Below are positions 41,505 through 45,315 of a DNA stretch of 45,315 nt, one piece after another. Under the pieces are notes generated by a model that did not search any database, had not been told where the DNA came from, and worked only from the letters and a program-made list of their open reading frames with translations. Position 1 is the stretch's first letter. Every line of letters starts with the position of its first letter. The stretch comes from Nocardia pseudovaccinii NBRC 100343 (GTDB taxonomy: Bacteria > Actinomycetota > Actinomycetes > Mycobacteriales > Mycobacteriaceae): NCBI RefSeq assembly GCF_001613225.1, contig NZ_BDBY01000018.1:1-45315 (forward strand), written 5' to 3'. The position numbers and the translations under genes were made by a program.

Positions 41505-42542
41505 TCACTCGGCACCCGCCGTCGCCGTGACCGGATGCGCCAGCCTGGGCAGCACCGACTCCCCGTACGCGTCCAAGGTGGCGGTCTTGGCATCGTGCTG
41601 GAGATAGACCGCGAACTGGTCGACACCCAACTTCTCCAGCTCGTGCAGCCGAGCCAACTGCTCATCGGGCGTGCCGATGACACAGAAGCGGTCCACGATG
41701 GCGTCCGGCACGAACTCGGCATGCGTATTGCCCGCACGGCCGTGCTCGTTGTAGTCGTAGCCCTGACGGCCCGCGATATAGTCGGTGAGCGCGGCCGGAA
41801 TATCGCCGTCGGTACCGTACTTCGCGACGATATCGGCGACGTGATTGCCGACCATGCCGCCGAACCAGCGGCACTGTTCCCGGGCATGCGCCGTCGCGGC
41901 ATCGGATCCGTCGGTGACGTAGGCCGGTGCCGCCACACAGATTTTCACCGATCCGGGCGCGCGCCCCGCCTTCTCCGCGGCCGCCCGCACCCGGGCGATC
42001 GTCCACGCGGCGATATCCGGGTCGGCGAGTTGCAGAATGAATCCGTCGGCGACCTCGCCGGTCAGATCGAGTGCGCGCGGACCGTATCCGGCCACCCACA
42101 CCTCGAGCCGCGACGCACTCGCCCACGGGAAGCGCACCACGGTGTCGCCGATGCGGGCACTACGACCGTTGCCGAGCTCCCTGATCACCTCGATGGACTC
42201 CCGCAATGTCGCCAGCGTGGTCGGTTTGCCGCCGAGGGTGCGCACCGCGGAGTCACCGCGGCCGATACCGCAGACGGTGCGATTGCCGAACATGTCGTTG
42301 AGCGTCGCGAAGGTGGACGCGGTCACCGTCCAGTCCCTGGTGGCCGGGTTGGTGACCATCGGGCCGACGACCACCTTGCGGGTGGCGGCCAGAATCTGGC
42401 TGTGGATGACGTAGGGCTCCTGCCACAGCAGGTGCGAATCGAAGGTCCATACATGCGAAAAGCCGTGTGTCTCCGCCTGTCTGGCCAGTTCGACCACCCG
42501 CGAGGCGGGCGGTGTGCATTGCAGCACCACACCGATATCCAT
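41505..42542 (-). CDS. LLM-class (luciferase-like), probably F420-dependent oxidoreductase
   Basis: A 345-residue TIM-barrel enzyme of the luciferase-like group, TIGR03842-like as I recall it, many of whose members use F420. Marks are MDIGVVLQCTPPASRVVELARQAE, HVWTFDSHLLWQEPYV, VVGPMVTNPATRDWTVTAS and the nucleotide-binding region GNRTVCGIGRGDSAVRTLG, then EVWVAGYGPRALDLTGEVADGFI. It is the only redox enzyme of the operon, lying between the dihydropyrimidinase and the importer. It could be an F420-dependent replacement for dihydropyrimidine dehydrogenase, or an oxygenase acting on the imported compound, as RutA (also LLM-class) does on uracil. ATG 42542 follows GGAGAG by 6 nt. The call of family is firm; the substrate is inference. 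Confidence 0.9.
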   Translation of the reverse strand: MDIGVVLQCTPPASRVVELARQAETHGFSHVWTFDSHLLWQEPYVIHSQILAATRKVVVGPMVTNPATRDWTVTASTFATLNDMFGNRTVCGIGRGDSAVRTLGGKPTTLATLRESIEVIRELGNGRSARIGDTVVRFPWASASRLEVWVAGYGPRALDLTGEVADGFILQLADPDIAAWTIARVRAAAEKAGRAPGSVKICVAAPAYVTDGSDAATAHAREQCRWFGGMVGNHVADIVAKYGTDGDIPAALTDYIAGRQGYDYNEHGRAGNTHAEFVPDAIVDRFCVIGTPDEQLARLHELEKLGVDQFAVYLQHDAKTATLDAYGESVLPRLAHPVTATAGAE

Positions 42543-42580
42543 GCGGCACTCTCCAATCAGGTCACATCAGGCCAATCGGG

Positions 42581-44002
42581 TCAGATCAGGTTCTGCGACA
42601 GTTCGCGGGCGATGAACCGGCCGTGACCGGCACTGCCCAGATACGAGCCGTCGTCGATGATCACGCGGCCGCGCGAGAGCACTGTGTCGACGTGTCCGTC
42701 GATCTCGAAGCCCTCCCACGCCGAATGATCCATATTCATGTGGTGGGTCTTGCCGAACCCGATGCTGGTGTGCCCGTTCGGGTCATAGATGACGATGTCG
42801 GCGTCGGCGCCCGGACTGATGACGCCCTTGCGCGGATACATGCCGAACATGCGTGCCGGTGTAGTGCAGCAGACCTCGACCCAGCGCTCGAGTGATATCA
42901 GCCCGTTCTTGACGCCCTGGAACATCAGATCCATCCGATGTTCGACACCGCCGATCCCGTTGGGAATCTTGCTGAAGTCGCCGAGCCCCAACTCCTTCTG
43001 ATCCTTCATGCAGAAGGGACAGTGGTCGGTGCTCACCGATGTGACATCACCTGTGCGGATATAGCGCCACAGCTCGTCCTGATGCCCCTCCGCCCTCGAT
43101 CGCAGCGGCGTCGAGCACACCCACTTCGCACCCTCGAAACCCGGTGCGCCCAAATGCTCTTCGAGTGACAGATACAGATACTGCGGGCAGGTCTCACCGA
43201 AGACGTTCTGCCCGTTACCCCGCGCGGCGGCGATCTGTTCCATCGCCTGCTCGGCCGAGACGTGCACCACGTAAAGCGGCGCATTCGTCAACTGCGCCAA
43301 CATGATCGCACGATGGGTGGCCTCCTCCTCCATCTGCCACGGCCGGGAGACACCGTGGTAGTAGGGCGAGGTCTCACCGCGGGCCAGTGCCTGCTCGACC
43401 AGCACATCGATGGCGATGCCGTTCTCCGCGTGCATCATCAGCAGCGCGCCCAGATCGGCCGCCGATTGCATGGCCCGCAAGATCTGACCGTCATCGGAGT
43501 AGAAGACACCCGGATAGGCCATGAACAACTTGAAGCTGGTGACTCCCTCGGCCACCAATTCGCTCATCCCCTTGAGGGATTCGTCGTTCACCTCACCGAT
43601 GATCTGGTGGAAGCCGTAGTCGATCGCGCAGTTGCCCGCGGCCTTCTCGTGCCACAGACCGAGGGTGTCCTGCACCCGCTCCCCCGGCTTCTGCACCGCG
43701 AAGTCGACGATCGTCGTGGTGCCGCCCCAGGCGGCCGCGCGGGTGCCGGTCTCGAAGGTATCGGAGGCCTCGGTGCCGCCGAAGGGCAGTTGCATATGGG
43801 TGTGGCCGTCCACGCCGCCGGGAATCACATATTTGCCGGTCGCGTCGATGACCACATCGGCGGACCCGGCGAGATCCGCGCCCAACGCGGTGGCGCCGGG
43901 CTGCAGGACCGCGACGATGGTCTCGCCGTCGACGAGCACATCGAGCAATTGCGATCCGGTGGCCGACACCACCGTGCCGCCGTGAATGAATGTCTTCGTC
44001 AT
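42581..44002 (-). CDS. hydA: dihydropyrimidinase (D-hydantoinase)
   Basis: A 473-residue binuclear zinc amidohydrolase that opens the ring of dihydrouracil or dihydrothymine (and hydantoins) to the N-carbamoyl amino acid. All metal ligands are visible: His67 and His69 in GVDGHTHMQLP, the carboxylated Lys158 in TSFKLFMAYPG, His191 in MMHAENG, His247 in YVVHVSAEQ and Asp326 in SVSTDHCPF. Family length and end-to-end likeness are good. ATG 44002 is the start of homology; its ribosome binding site is weak. It lies 16 bp after the nitrilase-like gene, whose product takes the next step. Confidence 0.95.
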   Translation of the reverse strand: MTKTFIHGGTVVSATGSQLLDVLVDGETIVAVLQPGATALGADLAGSADVVIDATGKYVIPGGVDGHTHMQLPFGGTEASDTFETGTRAAAWGGTTTIVDFAVQKPGERVQDTLGLWHEKAAGNCAIDYGFHQIIGEVNDESLKGMSELVAEGVTSFKLFMAYPGVFYSDDGQILRAMQSAADLGALLMMHAENGIAIDVLVEQALARGETSPYYHGVSRPWQMEEEATHRAIMLAQLTNAPLYVVHVSAEQAMEQIAAARGNGQNVFGETCPQYLYLSLEEHLGAPGFEGAKWVCSTPLRSRAEGHQDELWRYIRTGDVTSVSTDHCPFCMKDQKELGLGDFSKIPNGIGGVEHRMDLMFQGVKNGLISLERWVEVCCTTPARMFGMYPRKGVISPGADADIVIYDPNGHTSIGFGKTHHMNMDHSAWEGFEIDGHVDTVLSRGRVIIDDGSYLGSAGHGRFIARELSQNLI

Positions 44003-44018
44003 ATCGATATCACCAGCC

Positions 44019-44855
44019 TCAGGGAGCCACCATCGGTCCGTAGGCGTCGGGGCGGCGATCGCGATAGAACGCCCAGCGGTCGCGCACCACCTTGATCAGA
44101 TCCATATCGAGGTCACGGATCACCAGTTCGGGATCGGTGTCCGAGGCGACGTCTCCGACGAATTTACCTTCCGGATCCACGAAATAGCTGGTTCCGTAGA
44201 AATCGTCATCGCCGTATTCCTCGATACCGACCCGGTTGATGGCGCCGATGAAGTATTCGTTGGCGACCGCGGAAGCCGGTTGCTCCAGCTTCCACAGGTA
44301 ACCGGACAGGCCACGCGAGGTCGCGGAGGGGTTGAAGACGATTTCCGCACCGGCCAGGCCCAGGGCGCGCCAGCCCTCCGGGAAATGCCGGTCGTAACAG
44401 ATGTAGACGCCGACCCTGCCGACCGCGGTATCGAAGACCGGCCAGCCCACATTTCCGGGCCGGAAGTAGAACTTCTCCCAGAAGCCGTTGACGTGCGGAA
44501 TATGGTGTTTGCGGTACTTGCCGAGGTAGCTGCCGTCCGCATCGATGACCGCCGCGGTGTTGTAGAGCAGCCCGGGCTGTTCCTGCTCGTATACCGGCAG
44601 GATCATTACCAAGCCCAATTCCTTTGCCAGGGCGGCGAAGCGCTCCGTCGTCGGCCCCGGCACCGATTCCGCGTAGTCGTAGAACTTTGTGTCCTGCAAC
44701 TGGCAGAAGTACGGGCCGTAGAACAACTCCTGGAAGCAGATCACCTTGGCGCCCTGCGCGGCGGCCTGGCGTGCGTAGTCCTCGTGCGCCTTGATCATGG
44801 ACTCTTTATCACCCGTCCAGTTCGTCTGGACGAGCGCCGCTCGAACGATTCCCAT
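44019..44855 (-). CDS. beta-ureidopropionase-like nitrilase-superfamily amidohydrolase
   Basis: A 278-residue cytoplasmic enzyme of the nitrilase superfamily, N-carbamoyl-beta-alanine amidohydrolase branch. The catalytic triad is complete: Glu43 in FQELFYGPYF, Lys116 in YRKHHIPH, Cys153 in YICYDRHFPEGWR. The HHIPHVNGFWEKFYFRPGN stretch is characteristic of beta-ureidopropionases and related N-carbamoyl amidases. With the adjacent dihydropyrimidinase it would convert ring-opened product to beta-alanine (or 3-aminoisobutyrate), CO2 and ammonia. It is the first gene of the operon; ATG 44855 lies 5 nt behind a TATAAC -10 box, so its mRNA may be leaderless. The D-carbamoylase activity of hydantoin pathways is an alternative. 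Confidence 0.94.
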   Translation of the reverse strand: MGIVRAALVQTNWTGDKESMIKAHEDYARQAAAQGAKVICFQELFYGPYFCQLQDTKFYDYAESVPGPTTERFAALAKELGLVMILPVYEQEQPGLLYNTAAVIDADGSYLGKYRKHHIPHVNGFWEKFYFRPGNVGWPVFDTAVGRVGVYICYDRHFPEGWRALGLAGAEIVFNPSATSRGLSGYLWKLEQPASAVANEYFIGAINRVGIEEYGDDDFYGTSYFVDPEGKFVGDVASDTDPELVIRDLDMDLIKVVRDRWAFYRDRRPDAYGPMVAP

Positions 44856-44977
44856 GCTTTGTTATACTTCACCGAGATCCAATTCGGTTGTGTTACAAGA
44901 TTGCGGAAACAGTTTCGTAGCCGTAAACCTTGGGGCCGGTCTTCGTTCCGGCGCTGTGCCCGACGCAGAATGACGCT
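44856..44977. promoter_or_regulatory. divergent control region of the pyrimidine-type operon and its GntR gene
   Basis: A 122-bp region between divergent starts. On the minus strand TATAAC (44866-44861) is the likely -10 of the operon, five nt before its ATG. A short dyad, TTGT-gtt-ACAA, lies at 44888-44898 and is a candidate GntR site. No promoter for the GntR gene could be fixed. Confidence 0.5.
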
Positions 44978-45315
44978 GTGAACTTCGATCCGACGACCGC
45001 GCCGCAGGTGCCCGCAGACGACCTGCGAGACACCGCGCCCGCCACCGGCGCGGCCCGGTCCGGCCTGTTCAACGCGGATCTCGAAGATCGCACCCCCGCC
45101 GGAATCGCGGCCGCGGTGAGCCGCCGGATACGTTCCGGAGCAATCGAACCCGGATCGCGGCTGCCGACCGTGCGTGAGGTCGCCCGCGAGTTGCGGGTGT
45201 CCCCCGCTACCGTCAACCAGGCTTGGCGCGCGCTGGCCGCCACCGGCGCGATCGTCGCGCGGGGGCGTGCCGGAACCTTCGTCGGCGAACGCAGCGCCAC
45301 CCGCGCGACCCCGCC
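44978..45315 (+). CDS. GntR-family regulator, 3' end outside the window
   Basis: The frame runs from GTG 44978 off the right edge (112 complete codons seen). The winged HTH is complete: IAAAVSRRIRSGAIEPGSRLPTVREVARELRVSPATVNQAWRALAATGAIVARGRAGTFV (read in continuous blocks from about residue 43), typical of GntR proteins. The ~40-residue N-terminal extension and this HTH style fit MocR-type members with a C-terminal aminotransferase-like domain, but the C-terminus cannot be seen, so FadR-type is not excluded. It is divergent from the nitrilase-like gene and is the natural regulator of the operon. The start is uncertain; no good ribosome binding site was found, and an ATG at 44970 is in another frame and stops at once. 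Confidence 0.8.
   Translation, partial: MNFDPTTAPQVPADDLRDTAPATGAARSGLFNADLEDRTPAGIAAAVSRRIRSGAIEPGSRLPTVREVARELRVSPATVNQAWRALAATGAIVARGRAGTFVGERSATRATP

Noticed and set aside
1..45315. CRISPR array, insertion sequence, prophage or biosynthetic gene cluster
   Set aside because: No evenly spaced repeats, no transposase or integrase frame, no phage structural genes and no PKS/NRPS domains were seen; the AurF-like and BVMO-like pair alone is not enough for a biosynthetic cluster.

Overview
The window reads as a piece of chromosome from a high-GC mycolic-acid-type actinobacterium, most likely Nocardia or a close relative. The grounds are very high GC at third codon positions, a Pup-proteasome gene (dop), several predicted F420/deazaflavin-dependent enzymes, many GTG/TTG starts, and many starts sitting 6-7 nt behind a TANNNT -10 box, as in leaderless mycobacterial-type mRNAs. 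Genus is an inference. No insertion sequence, prophage, CRISPR array, rRNA or intact tRNA was recognised.

Left part (1-12.3 kb): dop; a DUF418 membrane protein; an M15/LAS-type zinc-peptidase-like protein and a Nudix hydrolase; a TetR gene divergent from an RBBP9/YdeN-type hydrolase and a two-helix membrane protein, with a perfect 22-bp palindrome between them; a second TetR divergent from an AurF-like diiron oxygenase and a flavin monooxygenase that seems to have lost two internal segments; an epoxide-hydrolase-like protein divergent from an AraC regulator; a type I glutamine synthetase.

Middle (12.3-25.2 kb): a long intergenic region, a broken fadD, a PucR-type regulator, an AraC regulator with a fatty-acid-hydroxylase-like protein, a DUF6412/YidC pair, a 106-bp inverted-repeat element in front of an SPFH/slipin gene, a 4-TM protein with a strong terminator, a small conserved protein behind four helically phased CTGACAC repeats, an NTF2-like protein, remnants of a divergent SDR/PucR pair, and a membrane Ser/Thr kinase. 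Between 7.7 and 22.8 kb four genes (flavin monooxygenase, fadD, SDR, pucR) carry internal deletions or frameshifts, all of types used in lipid, ketone or steroid catabolism.

Accessory stretch (25.2-33.7 kb): a small secreted Ser/Gly/Ala-rich protein, several small conserved proteins, an F420-type PPOX protein, a beta-propeller-like protein, a 901-residue Glu/Ala-rich acidic protein with a recent 357-bp tandem duplication, a deazaflavin nitroreductase and a second Nudix protein. At 33.6 kb there is a probable overlooked 23-codon gene for an amphipathic peptide, with its own Shine-Dalgarno, a leader hairpin beside it and a terminator.

Right part (33.7-45.3 kb), almost all on the minus strand: a likely operon for pyrimidine/hydantoin-type catabolism (beta-ureidopropionase-like nitrilase, dihydropyrimidinase, LLM-class F420-dependent oxidoreductase, a complete NMT1/THI5-type ABC importer, class III aminotransferase), with a GntR-type regulator diverging at the right edge. 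Import, ring opening, carbamoyl removal and transamination are all present, but no classical dihydropyrimidine dehydrogenase is seen; the LLM enzyme is the only redox gene in the operon. Further genes (GT39-like, ArsC-like, AIM24-like) follow with short gaps.
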